In this document: positions 17,376 through 26,234 of the stretch, piece after piece
Position numbering within the stretch: position 1 is the stretch's first letter
How the letters are laid out: each line of letters begins with the position of its first letter
Assembly (NCBI GenBank): GCA_016840285.1
Contig: JAEOSR010000020.1
Location: forward strand, 1 to 52,645
Source of the DNA: Candidatus Hodarchaeota archaeon
Lineage (GTDB): Archaea > Asgardarchaeota > Heimdallarchaeia > Hodarchaeales > Hodarchaeaceae
Reading direction: 5' to 3'
DNA length: 52,645 bases
The notes under the pieces: model-generated
The model's database searches: none
Told to the model about the DNA's origin: nothing
Seen by the model: the letters and a program-made list of their open reading frames with translations, nothing else
Made by a program: the position numbers and the translations under genes

Positions 17376-18182
17376 TCATCGTGCACGATAGTCAAATTTG
17401 CGAATTTCCATTGGGTCAGCTCTAGTCTGTAATACTTCTAGTTCTTTTTCAGTTGGAGGAAGGGTGTTGGGAACTGGATCAGGGATGATTAATGAGAAAC
17501 CAGTATTTTCTATTACTTCATCAAGGCTTGATGTTTCATGAACGGATCGTAAACGCATTCTTCCATCATCAGTCTGAAAATCAAGAACAGCTAAGTCAGT
17601 AACAATTGTGGCTATCCCCTGATAAGCATCTAAAGCCATTTCTTTACGCCAGCGAGGTGAAGCTCCTCTTGCGGTAATGAAATCTACTTTTTCAACAAAA
17701 GTCCGTGTATCATGTCGAGGAACATATGCAAGTACGCGATGACAAGCATTACAGATATCTCCAACTGCTGCTCCCCCTGGTAGCCTCACTTCGGGATTCT
17801 CTAGATCTTTTCCAATGAAACTGTTGTTAACATTCCCATATTGATCAATTTGACCTGGTCGAAGAATACCAAAATCTAAGGTGAATTTGGGACCTCCCCA
17901 GGAGTTATACATTGATAATAGCTTTGAGAAGCCACGGGCTTTTGGTATAGCCTGTGTGAATAACTCCACATCAGTCATTATTGAAAATAAATCAACATCT
18001 AGGTCAGGGCTAATCCAATACCCACCATAGAGAAAATCTAAATTTGGGGCATGGGTCATTCTTGCCAGTTGAATGGCAACCACAGCCAGGGGAATAGCTA
18101 TGCCAGTGTAGCAGGATTCCCCCTCCTTAATTTCCCTCGCTAGTGATACTGTGATTTGATCTATTACTTCGTAGTCCGTCAT
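17376..18182 (-). CDS. CoA-transferase family I, beta subunit
   Basis: A 268-residue subunit of a heteromeric CoA-transferase of the glutaconate-CoA-transferase/IpdB type. Motifs include CYTGIAIPLAVVAIQLARMTHAPN, the Gly-rich turn RLPGGAAVGDICN, and VDFITARGASPRWR. The open frame extends to 18314, but ATG 18182 overlaps the alpha-subunit stop in the coupled arrangement ATGA, and the upstream part has no family character. IpdAB-like members act on CoA esters as hydrolases or ring-opening enzymes, GctAB-like ones as transferases; the usual GctB-type catalytic glutamate is not obvious at the early G-IAIP position. The specific reaction is therefore open. Confidence 0.85.
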   Translation of the reverse strand: MTDYEVIDQITVSLAREIKEGESCYTGIAIPLAVVAIQLARMTHAPNLDFLYGGYWISPDLDVDLFSIMTDVELFTQAIPKARGFSKLLSMYNSWGGPKFTLDFGILRPGQIDQYGNVNNSFIGKDLENPEVRLPGGAAVGDICNACHRVLAYVPRHDTRTFVEKVDFITARGASPRWRKEMALDAYQGIATIVTDLAVLDFQTDDGRMRLRSVHETSSLDEVIENTGFSLIIPDPVPNTLPPTEKELEVLQTRADPMEIRKFDYRAR

Positions 18183-19003
18183 TGTAATGCCTCCTGTTTC
18201 AAAACATTTTCCTCCAAATAATTCCGAAACCCATCGGGGGTACGTGATATGCCAGAATAAGCCATCACATGACCCATGTCTACGGCATAGAAAGGAGGAA
18301 ACCCAGAAGGCCATGCTCCCCTAGGCACTTCAGAAATATAATCCACCTCTAGATATGAAAACATCAATCGGTCTGGAATTTGTCTTGCCTCTTCTGATGT
18401 GATCATTTTCTCGACTGTAACAAATAATTGGAGAGAACAAAGGGCTGGGAGAGTGGAAAATCCATCCAAGATATGATTTTTTGGATAATAGACATTCCCA
18501 TTAGAGTCCGCGGCATATGCATGAATAATCGCAATGTCAGGGAAGATTGAAGGGACTTGAACATACTTTTTACCCTTAAATGTGATTTCTTCAAAATCGG
18601 GTCGAATTTTAACAAGATCAGATCCCAAAATAGTCCTAATAGCAACATTTGGTAACCCAAGTGCTCCTGCTTGGAAAGCACGAATCATCCCGCACTCGCT
18701 CCATTCATGATACATAAGAGTCTTTTCTTTCTCGATTGCTCGTCGAAAATTCCCTGCCATTCCGATCATTGGTAAACCGACGTAAGAGGAGTGTAGCTCC
18801 GAGACAGCCCCAACTCCAGCTAGAAGATCGATATCAAGATCGCCAATTAAAGTAATGATGTGTAAGTCCTTTATCTCTTGACGGATTATCTCCCTGATAA
18901 CCTCCATTGGTTTCAGGAGCATCGCACCCCCTCCTATAGCAATTTTCTTTTTAGGTTGAATTACTTTTGAGACAATTTCATCTAAATCAGCTATTTTTGT
19001 CAC
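18179..19003 (-). CDS. CoA-transferase family I, alpha subunit
   Basis: A 274-residue partner of the beta subunit that follows with a 4-base overlap. It has KKIAIGGGAMLLKPMEVIREII at the CoA-binding N-terminus, SSYVGLPMIGMAGNFRRA, and later PDIAIIHAYAADSNGNV, all normal for the glutaconate CoA-transferase alpha family. The start is GTG at 19003, preceded by GGAAGG. EWSE near residue 98 lies where some IpdA-type enzymes carry an active-site glutamate, a point to test by alignment. A role in degradation of organic acids or ring compounds is a family-level inference. Confidence 0.85.
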   Translation of the reverse strand: MTKIADLDEIVSKVIQPKKKIAIGGGAMLLKPMEVIREIIRQEIKDLHIITLIGDLDIDLLAGVGAVSELHSSYVGLPMIGMAGNFRRAIEKEKTLMYHEWSECGMIRAFQAGALGLPNVAIRTILGSDLVKIRPDFEEITFKGKKYVQVPSIFPDIAIIHAYAADSNGNVYYPKNHILDGFSTLPALCSLQLFVTVEKMITSEEARQIPDRLMFSYLEVDYISEVPRGAWPSGFPPFYAVDMGHVMAYSGISRTPDGFRNYLEENVLKQEALQ

Positions 19004-19198
19004 AACAACGCCTTCCTTTCTTCTAGCGGTGATTTTAACAAACTCAAGAGCGAATATTAATATAGTTCTAATTATCTATGGGAGAAGGACAATAGCAGGG
19101 TTGACACTTTTTATCCTATTTTCTACCTTTATTGGAATCATAATCAGACGTAAATTTAATGAATGAGATTTAAGAAAAAAGATAGAAGGTTAAGGAGC

Positions 19199-20161
19199 TT
19201 AGTGGAAAAATTTGTAAAGAAACTTTGTCTTAAAAGCTCTAAATTTTAAAGTAGAAGCAAACGAAAGACTTGCATTACTTTTAAACTCTAAAAGAACCAT
19301 CGAAAACAATATCAAGAATATTCCAGCGACGATCCAGGGAGAATATGTAAACATACCAAATAATAACTCAAATCCAAATGGTACAATTATTTGTAACAGG
19401 AGATAGAACGTTGTTTTAACCGATCCTAGCTGCGATAAGGCCCAATTATGAAGTCCAAAAGTGACAATAGTTGAAAAAATACCTAAAAAGATCAGGAAAG
19501 GCAATGTGTATTTTAATGATGAGAACGAGGGAGGTTTTGTCATAATGGATAAGACAAACAGTGGGATGAAAGTGTAAATCAGTGTTGCGTACAAAAAACT
19601 AAGAGGATCATGTTGACCATTTCTGGTTTTAAGTTCAGCAATTAGCTGACTAGATAAGACAATGTTTAATCCCCAGACGGAAGCCGCGATCAATAAAAGC
19701 ACTACTCCAATTCTATTTGCACTAGAGAAATTTGCTATTTCACCATTGAAACTAATAAGAAAAATACCCCCCGATGCTATTGTTGCAACAGTCAAGATTC
19801 GCTTTGAAAGAGAAGTATTTTCGATTTTCCAGGACAAAAATGGAACAAGCACAATATAACTGGTTGAAATAAGAGTAGCTAGACCAGCAGTAGTTAAATC
19901 TTGACCCATTGTAGATGTGAGATATCCCATTGCAATCAAGAATCCTATAATCATAATTTTTCGATTTTTCAATAAGGATAATCCGTTACGAGCCTTTATA
20001 ATTGGTAATAACAGGGAACTGACGAGTACTGCGATTCCAAATCTCAGGGTCATTATATCTAAGGGAGATGAAACCTCTAGTATTATTTCCACGACAATAG
20101 GACTTATTCCCCACAGTAAACTACTACTTAGCATAGCGATTTGTGCTTTTTTTTCTTGCAT
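19199..20161 (-). CDS. EamA/DMT-family transporter
   Basis: A 320-residue integral membrane protein with ten hydrophobic helices in two EamA repeats: the first begins AMLSSSLLWGISPIVVE, the second near RIGVVLLLIAASVWGLN, the usual inverted-topology duplication. Drug/metabolite transporters export or import small metabolites, amino acids or nucleosides; the substrate is not readable. It diverges from the Bat-type HTH gene across 112 bases that contain a perfect inverted repeat, suggesting regulation by that protein. Confidence 0.88.
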   Translation of the reverse strand: MQEKKAQIAMLSSSLLWGISPIVVEIILEVSSPLDIMTLRFGIAVLVSSLLLPIIKARNGLSLLKNRKIMIIGFLIAMGYLTSTMGQDLTTAGLATLISTSYIVLVPFLSWKIENTSLSKRILTVATIASGGIFLISFNGEIANFSSANRIGVVLLLIAASVWGLNIVLSSQLIAELKTRNGQHDPLSFLYATLIYTFIPLFVLSIMTKPPSFSSLKYTLPFLIFLGIFSTIVTFGLHNWALSQLGSVKTTFYLLLQIIVPFGFELLFGMFTYSPWIVAGIFLILFSMVLLEFKSNASLSFASTLKFRAFKTKFLYKFFH

Positions 20162-20192
20162 AGTTAGGGGATTAGCTTCGATGTAGATGAAT

Positions 20193-20218
20193 AAACTACC
20201 TCGATTAGGAGGTAGTTT
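20193..20218. promoter_or_regulatory. Perfect inverted repeat, likely operator or hairpin between divergent genes
   Basis: AAACTACCTC (20193-20202) and GAGGTAGTTT (20209-20218) are perfect complements separated by GATTAG. The element lies between the EamA transporter (start 32 bases away on the minus strand) and the HTH regulator (start 56 bases away on the plus strand). It sits just upstream of the A/T boxes at 20230-20251 that should be the regulator's promoter. Its position suits a regulator-binding site controlling both genes. On the transporter mRNA it could also form a 5' hairpin. Confidence 0.5.
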
Positions 20219-20273
20219 CTTTAAGTTGAGATTTTAAACTATTTTATAATAAGTAAAAACTAGGTGAGAGCTT

Positions 20274-20945
20274 ATGCTTTACAATGCATTAGTTAAAGTC
20301 AATCATGATTGCCCATTTTCGAGACTATCAAGTAAATTTCCGATGGTTGAAGTGTTACATTGGTGTAATTCTCATTATGACGTATTGGAATTACGAGGAA
20401 CTAAGGATAAGGTAACTCATGCGATTTCTGAGGTTCATACGAATCTGGGATCCATTATTAAGAAATCTTTGGATCAAAACCATGTACAAATGGTCATTAA
20501 GCAGTGTGAATGCGATTACGAACCCTTTTCCGTCATTTTAGATAACTATAAGTGTATTCGGCTTCCCCCAGTAAAATATCTTGCTGGAGAAGAGGTTGTT
20601 AAACTCCTGATCACCTTAGATGATCTTAAATTAATCACAGATGAATTGAAGGAGAAAGATCCAACCGCTAGAATCGAGATCCTTAATTTGGCGCCAGTTA
20701 AAGAAATTGATAATCCTAAGTTTCACCTGTTATATCTAGATGAATTAAGAACGGACCTAACAGGAAAACAATTACACGCTTTAACCAAAGCGCATAACCA
20801 AGGGTATTATGAGCTTCCCCGAAATATTTCAATCGATTCCCTTTCAGAAGAAATGGCGATTAAACCTCGAACCTTTCAAGAACATTTAAGAAAAGCAGAA
20901 AGAAAAATAATGAACAAGATTGTACCAGTACTGAATCTTAAGTAA
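20274..20945 (+). CDS. Bat-type HTH regulator
   Basis: A 223-residue predicted transcription factor. The C-terminal 55 residues are a bacterio-opsin-activator-type HTH (HTH_10): LTGKQLHALTKAHNQGYYELPR, then SLSEEMAIKPRTFQEHLRKAERK. The N-terminal about 160 residues form an alpha/beta sensor-like part with several Cys and His residues (for example KQCECDYEP), which could bind a ligand or metal. The start ATG has AGGTGAG upstream. Divergent placement from the EamA transporter with a palindrome between them suggests it controls that transporter and itself. Confidence 0.85.
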   Translation: MLYNALVKVNHDCPFSRLSSKFPMVEVLHWCNSHYDVLELRGTKDKVTHAISEVHTNLGSIIKKSLDQNHVQMVIKQCECDYEPFSVILDNYKCIRLPPVKYLAGEEVVKLLITLDDLKLITDELKEKDPTARIEILNLAPVKEIDNPKFHLLYLDELRTDLTGKQLHALTKAHNQGYYELPRNISIDSLSEEMAIKPRTFQEHLRKAERKIMNKIVPVLNLK

Positions 20946-21161
20946 ACATCAAGTTCCTGGTATGAAAGAGTGAAGTACATTCGATTTGATACGAAAGATA
21001 ACATATTCACCTTATCTTATAAGAAACGAATACTAGAATCTGGGAACACCCGATGACTCGGATCTCTTTTCCATTTGATCTCTGTAATTTCCCCTAAAAA
21101 ACTATCTGTGGGCAATTATTTCAGATATAAAAGGGGCCTTAAGAATCAAGTACGAATATCT

Positions 21162-22031
21162 ATGAGTACTATCATTGACCTAGTTTTTTTAGGTTTTCTC
21201 GGATTCTTTGAATGGTACTCAGGGGAAGTCCTTAATGGCCCTGATTTGATCCTCTTTTTTCTCAAACAACTCGTGATGTATATTCTGCTCCAGATGGTCA
21301 TTTATGTTGTTCCTTTTTTACAAAAAATCGTTAATGTCCTATGGTTCCCGTTTCGCGCTCTGCATGTGTACCTCCATGTCCACACGGCCAAAGAGATCTA
21401 CCAAGAGCTAGCACAGAAGTACGAGGACGAGGAGGAACTTGATGATCTGTTAGATGTCAGTCGGGTTCGGTCTAGTCTCGCTACAGGATTAGGTCGTCCT
21501 GATGAAAACAGTATCTTGGTGGCCTCCTTTAATCGGGTCGACTATGCAAAACGGGTTGCGTTTGCCCCCAGTCGCTTTGGTTGGGTGATGTTCGTAGGGT
21601 ACTTAGTGATTGCTCCGCTGGCGCTAGTGAATAATATGTTTACCACCACGATGGGCGCCCTCCTCCACTTTTATTTCTTTATGGGAATCTTTGGGGTTAT
21701 GATGCCAAATGTTAGTGATTGGTATTTTGTTATTCACACGATCATGTTGAATATGCACCTTAGACCCATCTTTCTCTTTAATGCTGTACTTGTGCATATA
21801 ATTTTCACCCTCGACTCCTTTTGGAGGACAGAGAATTTTTTCCTCGCAGTGGTCGTTGGTACCGTGATGTTTTTGATCTACCTAATTGGTCTCTTCGGGG
21901 TGACGCTTCTTGTCCAACGCGGAAAGTTGCGACTTCCTGACATCTTCGTTGTCCCCTTCAAATCAGGAAAGGAGTTGAGTCCGACCATTAGCGATGTTGA
22001 ATTCTTCGATATGGATGACGATGATGATTGA
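21162..22031 (+). CDS. Polytopic membrane protein of unknown function with a His-rich motif
   Basis: A 289-residue protein with about six hydrophobic segments. After the second helix comes RALHVYLHVHTAKEI, spacing histidines as HxxxHxH, then a soluble charged stretch (QKYEDEEELDDLL, then GRPDENS). Later helices contain MMPNVSDWYFVIHTIM. The combination of a histidine cluster and a membrane Asp recalls membrane metalloproteases, but no HExxH is present, so this remains speculation. The acidic tail ends in five Asp. The frame is open from TTG 21075; ATG 21162 lies just before the first helix. The base composition looks richer in G and C than its neighbours. Confidence 0.65.
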   Translation: MSTIIDLVFLGFLGFFEWYSGEVLNGPDLILFFLKQLVMYILLQMVIYVVPFLQKIVNVLWFPFRALHVYLHVHTAKEIYQELAQKYEDEEELDDLLDVSRVRSSLATGLGRPDENSILVASFNRVDYAKRVAFAPSRFGWVMFVGYLVIAPLALVNNMFTTTMGALLHFYFFMGIFGVMMPNVSDWYFVIHTIMLNMHLRPIFLFNAVLVHIIFTLDSFWRTENFFLAVVVGTVMFLIYLIGLFGVTLLVQRGKLRLPDIFVVPFKSGKELSPTISDVEFFDMDDDDD

Positions 22032-22152
22032 TGACCTGTACCAATGTTTGGTGCGAAAACAAGGTTTCATTATTCCAAGAAAACACCAATAAAGGATTAA
22101 CCAAATTAATTTATGTCTCAATTTGAGTGATATTTTAGACTAAATAAGTACC

Positions 22153-23949
22153 TCATTCAATCAATGACTTGAAGGAACGGGTAAATTGAGCATATTGTTG
22201 TAGTCCATTCTCCCAAAATGTGGGAGAAGTAATGTCATACCCAAGCTCCAAAGCAATTTCGTGAGGAAACATTTTCCCTCCTGCTTCCAGGATAGCTTTA
22301 AACTTAGGTAAGAATTCTTCTTTATCTACTGTATAATCTTGAAAGCAATTATATACAAAAATCAATGCAAAAATATATGGATAATTATAGAATCGGTAGT
22401 TTGGCATGTAATAATGTGGGGTTATTACCCATTCCCATTTCATTTTCTCCTGCCAATTTACCGTATCTCCATAGATTTTCTCCCGTGCAGCAAGATAGTA
22501 TTTGTTAATGGTTTCTCCATCTAAGAATATATTTCGTTCAATAGCATCATAGATGCTCTTTTCAAACCAGAAACGTAAGCTACCCCAAAACATTGAGTAA
22601 CCATTAAAATCGAGAATGACAGATAGCGCTTGGATTTTTTCGTCTTTCTTAGTAAATTGATCAAGTAAATAATCAGTGAGAATGAGCTCACCGAATTTTG
22701 ACGCAATTTCTGCAACAATTGGTCCTGTTGACGTATTTAACAACTTCTGTTTTCTTAACACGAGATGCGCATGGACTGCATGCCCTAATTCATGAGCTAA
22801 GGTATAGATATCATTTAGCTTGCCAGTATACGATTGAAGTACGAACGCTGATTTCCCAGCTGACCAAGGATGACAAAAAGCTGATTCTGCTTTCCCTTTG
22901 CGAGGAGAAGCATCAATATGATGAGAATTAAACATATTGTGAGCAATATCACCAAATTCCTGATCACAAGAATAGAAAGTATCTAAAATAAGTTGCTTGG
23001 ACTGGTTCCATGGATAACTTAGATGACTTTCCACTTTTGGGGGAGCAAACAAATCAGAACCTCTCAAAACTGAAATGTTTAATTGTTTCGCTTTAAGTCG
23101 TAAATAGCTTTGATATAATGAAACATTTTGTTCCATTGTCTGCATCAACGTTTCAATTGGTTGGGAATCAACATTTCCAGCCAATAAACTCTGATGCATT
23201 GGATTCTGATAACTTCGTTTTTTTGAGGTTAGAATCCAATCACTACATATAGATCGAAAAACGGTAGAATAGATTTCTTGATCACGTTCTATTTGCGTGT
23301 AAAGCGATGTTACTACCGCATCACGAATGTTTTCATTGGGTTCATACAACAATCCCATCATTTTTCCGAGGGAATATTGTTGCATTTGACCATCAATAGA
23401 AACGGTGAATAGTTGATTATTAAGCCATTTTCCTCGCAGTTCAGTTAAAGCAGAAACGCCATATCTATCCTTTTCAATTAATAGCTCTTCTGTCTCCACG
23501 GCAAGTTTGTGTTGAAATTGCTGATGTTCTTTTTTAAGATACTGCTTATATTCCAGTAACTGTGGATCTTTGAGAATGTCAAGATCAGAATTAATTGCTT
23601 GATTGATTTTCAGTTGATAGCGGATGAATAGCAGGTCAACTTTAGTTTGAATATCATGAGTAAGATGAAAGGCTTTTTGATTAAATGGAAGGCTAGAATT
23701 GGCATTAAAAGCTAAAATCCCATAAGTTACAAAATCAGATACATGAAGAAATAATTCTTCAATCGCTTCTAATAGCTGGAAAATTTCATTAGATTGGAGA
23801 GAATCGCCATCTAGGAACGATGTGTACTTTGTTGAGAAGTTCTGGATTTCTTCTTTAAGTGTTTCCGCTATAGAAGATAATTTTTCTTCTGTTGCATATG
23901 GAATAATCTGATCCAGATTCCATTGGATATTGAGTTGTTTAGAATTCAT
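22153..23949 (-). CDS. Oligoendopeptidase F-type M3 metallopeptidase
   Basis: A 598-residue cytoplasmic zinc peptidase of the M3 family. The active site HELGHAVHAH is near residue 385, with the third ligand expected in EIASKFGELIL about 30 residues later. The flanking sequence DIYTLAHELGHAVH and the C-terminal TVNWQEKMKWEWVITPHYYMPNY region match the PepF/oligoendopeptidase F pattern. It should cut short peptides released by larger proteases. A GTG at 23985 extends the frame by 12 residues, but ATG 23949 has AGGTC close by and gives the usual N-terminus. Confidence 0.92.
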   Translation of the reverse strand: MNSKQLNIQWNLDQIIPYATEEKLSSIAETLKEEIQNFSTKYTSFLDGDSLQSNEIFQLLEAIEELFLHVSDFVTYGILAFNANSSLPFNQKAFHLTHDIQTKVDLLFIRYQLKINQAINSDLDILKDPQLLEYKQYLKKEHQQFQHKLAVETEELLIEKDRYGVSALTELRGKWLNNQLFTVSIDGQMQQYSLGKMMGLLYEPNENIRDAVVTSLYTQIERDQEIYSTVFRSICSDWILTSKKRSYQNPMHQSLLAGNVDSQPIETLMQTMEQNVSLYQSYLRLKAKQLNISVLRGSDLFAPPKVESHLSYPWNQSKQLILDTFYSCDQEFGDIAHNMFNSHHIDASPRKGKAESAFCHPWSAGKSAFVLQSYTGKLNDIYTLAHELGHAVHAHLVLRKQKLLNTSTGPIVAEIASKFGELILTDYLLDQFTKKDEKIQALSVILDFNGYSMFWGSLRFWFEKSIYDAIERNIFLDGETINKYYLAAREKIYGDTVNWQEKMKWEWVITPHYYMPNYRFYNYPYIFALIFVYNCFQDYTVDKEEFLPKFKAILEAGGKMFPHEIALELGYDITSPTFWENGLQQYAQFTRSFKSLIE

Positions 23950-24309
23950 GACCTGTTCCGACCGATCGTTTGTTATTTTTTCCACTCCATAAGCTTACAT
24001 TTAAGCATGAATTCTTATTCAACTTAAAGGGGATTTATTTTTGTTATTATCATTTGTTTTCATATGGTAAGAATATGGAATATATAGATTAATATAGCCT
24101 CTCCCTTTCTATAGAATTTTGTCACTCGGGTAGAATTTAGAGCCTTAGTTTATATAAACACCCAAAAAACTTGATAGAAAAATTCCTTAGAACAGGTGAG
24201 TGAATTCGACGAAAATGACTGAATTCTTCGTATCCCTCCATTACTCTTAAGATATTTATGGGATATTCATAAAATATTGTCAGGATGTGGTTGAAATTAA
24301 GCGGGGAGA
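23950..24309. other. A/T-rich intergenic stretch
   Basis: I see no gene here. A TATA-like sequence TTTATATAAAC at 24149-24159 points toward the plus-strand genes starting at 24310 and 24395 and could belong to a promoter with a long leader. No repeat or clear hairpin was noticed. Confidence 0.5.
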
Positions 24310-24411
24310 ATGGAAATACTTCAACATGGCCCTCTGCTTACACTAGATTTAAATGAACTATTAGTTCTAGAGCTAATTAAAGGAGTATATTGGAATGAAA
24401 GAAAAGTATAA
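24310..24411 (+). CDS. Possible 33-residue leader peptide overlapping the next gene
   Basis: ATG 24310 follows GGGGAGA very closely and opens a 33-codon frame encoding a hydrophobic-acidic peptide (MEILQHGPLLTLDLNELL...). It ends at 24411, 17 bases inside the next gene, whose ribosome site AAAGGAG lies within it. The overlap would couple translation of the two. It is short enough to occur by chance. Confidence 0.3.
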   Translation: MEILQHGPLLTLDLNELLVLELIKGVYWNERKV

Positions 24412-24883
24412 GGTTCTCCCCAAGCGGATTGCACGGAGTCGGAAGATCCAAGTACGCCAGTTTGAACCAGAGGAAATCTGGATCGAGTATGAGTTAGATA
24501 TCCACGATCCTGCTTCTGCGCTGGAAGCAGTTCGTGAAGCCACACGCTTAGCGAGCGAATATCTGGATGAGGAGGAGGCGCGATTACGAGGTATTGGAGG
24601 GCAAACTATTAGTACTAATGGAGGAAGGAAATCAGTCATGGAGTACGATTTGGTCGTAACTGCGGAAGGTAAACAGAAAAATCTCGAAATCATGCGTTCC
24701 AAAGAGTCACAATTTGCAAACTTTATTCACCTGTGGTGCGGGAAAAATGGTGATGATCCCAAGACCTATATTGGGCATCTACGGAAAGACACTGGGGAAT
24801 TCAAGCTAAAAGATCAGAATAAACCACTCATCGAAAAACAGGGGATCAAGGAGGGGACACACTTCAAAGTGGTTCCAGTATAG
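24395..24883 (+). CDS. Hypothetical soluble protein
   Basis: A 162-residue, strongly charged protein that I cannot assign. The N-terminal half contains a strand EEIWIEYELDI followed by a long helix (SALEAVREATRLASEYLDEE). The C-terminal half looks like a small beta domain (KTYIGHLRKDTGEFKLKDQ, ending GTHFKVVPV). AAAGGAG precedes the ATG at a good distance, and the gene is richer in G and C than its surroundings. It begins a stretch of accessory and broken genes, so transfer is possible. Confidence 0.65.
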   Translation: MKEKYKVLPKRIARSRKIQVRQFEPEEIWIEYELDIHDPASALEAVREATRLASEYLDEEEARLRGIGGQTISTNGGRKSVMEYDLVVTAEGKQKNLEIMRSKESQFANFIHLWCGKNGDDPKTYIGHLRKDTGEFKLKDQNKPLIEKQGIKEGTHFKVVPV

Positions 24884-25009
24884 AAACTCGCGTACTGAAT
24901 TTCAAGAGGATGGGTTATCAACAAAGATTATTGAGCTCTAAAATTGAGATATAGAACAATTAAGGAATATAAGAAGTTTAGCTGAATAAAAGGAGAGAAT
25001 ATACAAAAC

Positions 25010-25261
25010 CTACTCTTTTCGAGGGTTAATGGGGAGATCAACGAACAATTTACAGGGCATATTGGATTTGGTACTGGTCAGCTTAAGAGGTTTCCGCGTT
25101 TTTTGAATAATGTATTCTGATACCTCAGTATGAATTTTCAATAGTTTTACGATTGTTTCAGGGTCATTATGACCTTGAGAAACCAAAACTGATGCCAGAA
25201 ACGAGGAATATTTAAAAAATGGAATAAGTTTAGGTGTAATCTTTCTTTCAAATTGATGATT
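25010..25261 (-). pseudogene. C-terminal fragment of an unrecognised gene
   Basis: On the minus strand, 83 codons stay open from a TGA at 25262-25264 to a TAG at 25010-25012. They read like protein: FERKITPKLIPFFKYSS, VLVSQGHNDPETIVKLLKIH, then a basic end. There is no ATG near the beginning, and the text before it continues better in another frame (KILQHFPEIIN), which runs into the neighbouring CPBP gene. I infer the tail of a gene broken by a frameshift and cut by the insertion or expansion of its neighbour. Confidence 0.4.
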
Positions 25262-25282
25262 TCAGGAAAATGTTGAAGAATC

Positions 25283-26179
25283 TTGAGCACATTTCATCAG
25301 AATGAAAATAGAAATAACTTGAAAGATTATCCTCTACTAAGTGGGATTTTAATAACCGCGATTTTTAGTATTATTTTGAGTATAAATCTTATCATAAGAG
25401 TAGGGGATATTTGCTTTGATGCTGGATTTCCAGAAATATTGATTCTCTTAATTGACTTTTCTGTCAGATTTCTTTCTGGTGCAATCGCAGTTATTTTAAT
25501 AATTCCCTTTATATTATATTTCTCACCAAAGCATCTCTCTCTCAAAGATTATTTTAAAGAGGATATACGGCTTACTAAAGGTGTTTCTATAAATGGAACA
25601 ATTTTAATGGGAATTCTCTCTGCTTTATGCTTTTTTTTAATATGTATTATAGTCGCTTTAACGTTGGGGGTTTTGAATTTAGACTTCGGATCATTATTTA
25701 GTAATCCTGATACAGGAAGTGTTGGCTGGTTTATATTTCTTTATGCATTAATCCCTGGTATATGGGAAGAAATGACATTCCGTGGTGTAATTTTAAATTC
25801 AGTAAGGACAAGATACTCTGAAAAAATAGCAATTCTATTTAGTAGTGTATTATTTGGATTATTTCATTTTACAAATTTGCTTTTTCAGCCTTTAGAAATA
25901 GTAGTATTTTATTTTTTTATGTCGACTCTCTATGGAATCACCTGGGGGTATATGGTTATCAAATGTGAAAGTATTTTACCAAGTATTCTTGCTCATTATC
26001 TAATAGATGCATTCGGATATACAGTTATCACTAATCCCATGAATGCTGACCAATCAATAGCAGGCACGTTCTTTATTGTGACTACATTATTGTATCCTTT
26101 TATCACAATTCTTATGGTGAAAGGTCTATCAAAAACCACCAAAATATTCCCGCGCAACTCGGTAAAAGGTAAAAAGTAA
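25283..26179 (+). CDS. CPBP-family intramembrane metalloprotease (Abi-like)
   Basis: A 298-residue membrane protein with about eight helices. The CPBP motifs are present: EEMTFRG near residue 162 (EExxxR), GLFHFTN near 194 (histidine motif 2) and LAHYLIDAFGY near 236 (motif 3). Archaeal and bacterial relatives act as CAAX-type prenyl endopeptidases or bacteriocin/phage-immunity proteins. The only start compatible with the upstream stop (25274-25276) is TTG 25283. It is among accessory genes, so a defence or immunity role is a reasonable but untested idea. Confidence 0.85.
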   Translation: MSTFHQNENRNNLKDYPLLSGILITAIFSIILSINLIIRVGDICFDAGFPEILILLIDFSVRFLSGAIAVILIIPFILYFSPKHLSLKDYFKEDIRLTKGVSINGTILMGILSALCFFLICIIVALTLGVLNLDFGSLFSNPDTGSVGWFIFLYALIPGIWEEMTFRGVILNSVRTRYSEKIAILFSSVLFGLFHFTNLLFQPLEIVVFYFFMSTLYGITWGYMVIKCESILPSILAHYLIDAFGYTVITNPMNADQSIAGTFFIVTTLLYPFITILMVKGLSKTTKIFPRNSVKGKK

Positions 26180-26234
26180 GGGATCAAGTAATTTCCATTC
26201 TGGCGATAAATTACTCTGATCTATACTAATAACC

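Noticed and set aside
18183..18314. N-terminal extension of the CoA-transferase beta subunit
   Set aside because: These bases code for the alpha subunit in another frame; the ATGA overlap fixes the beta start at 18182.
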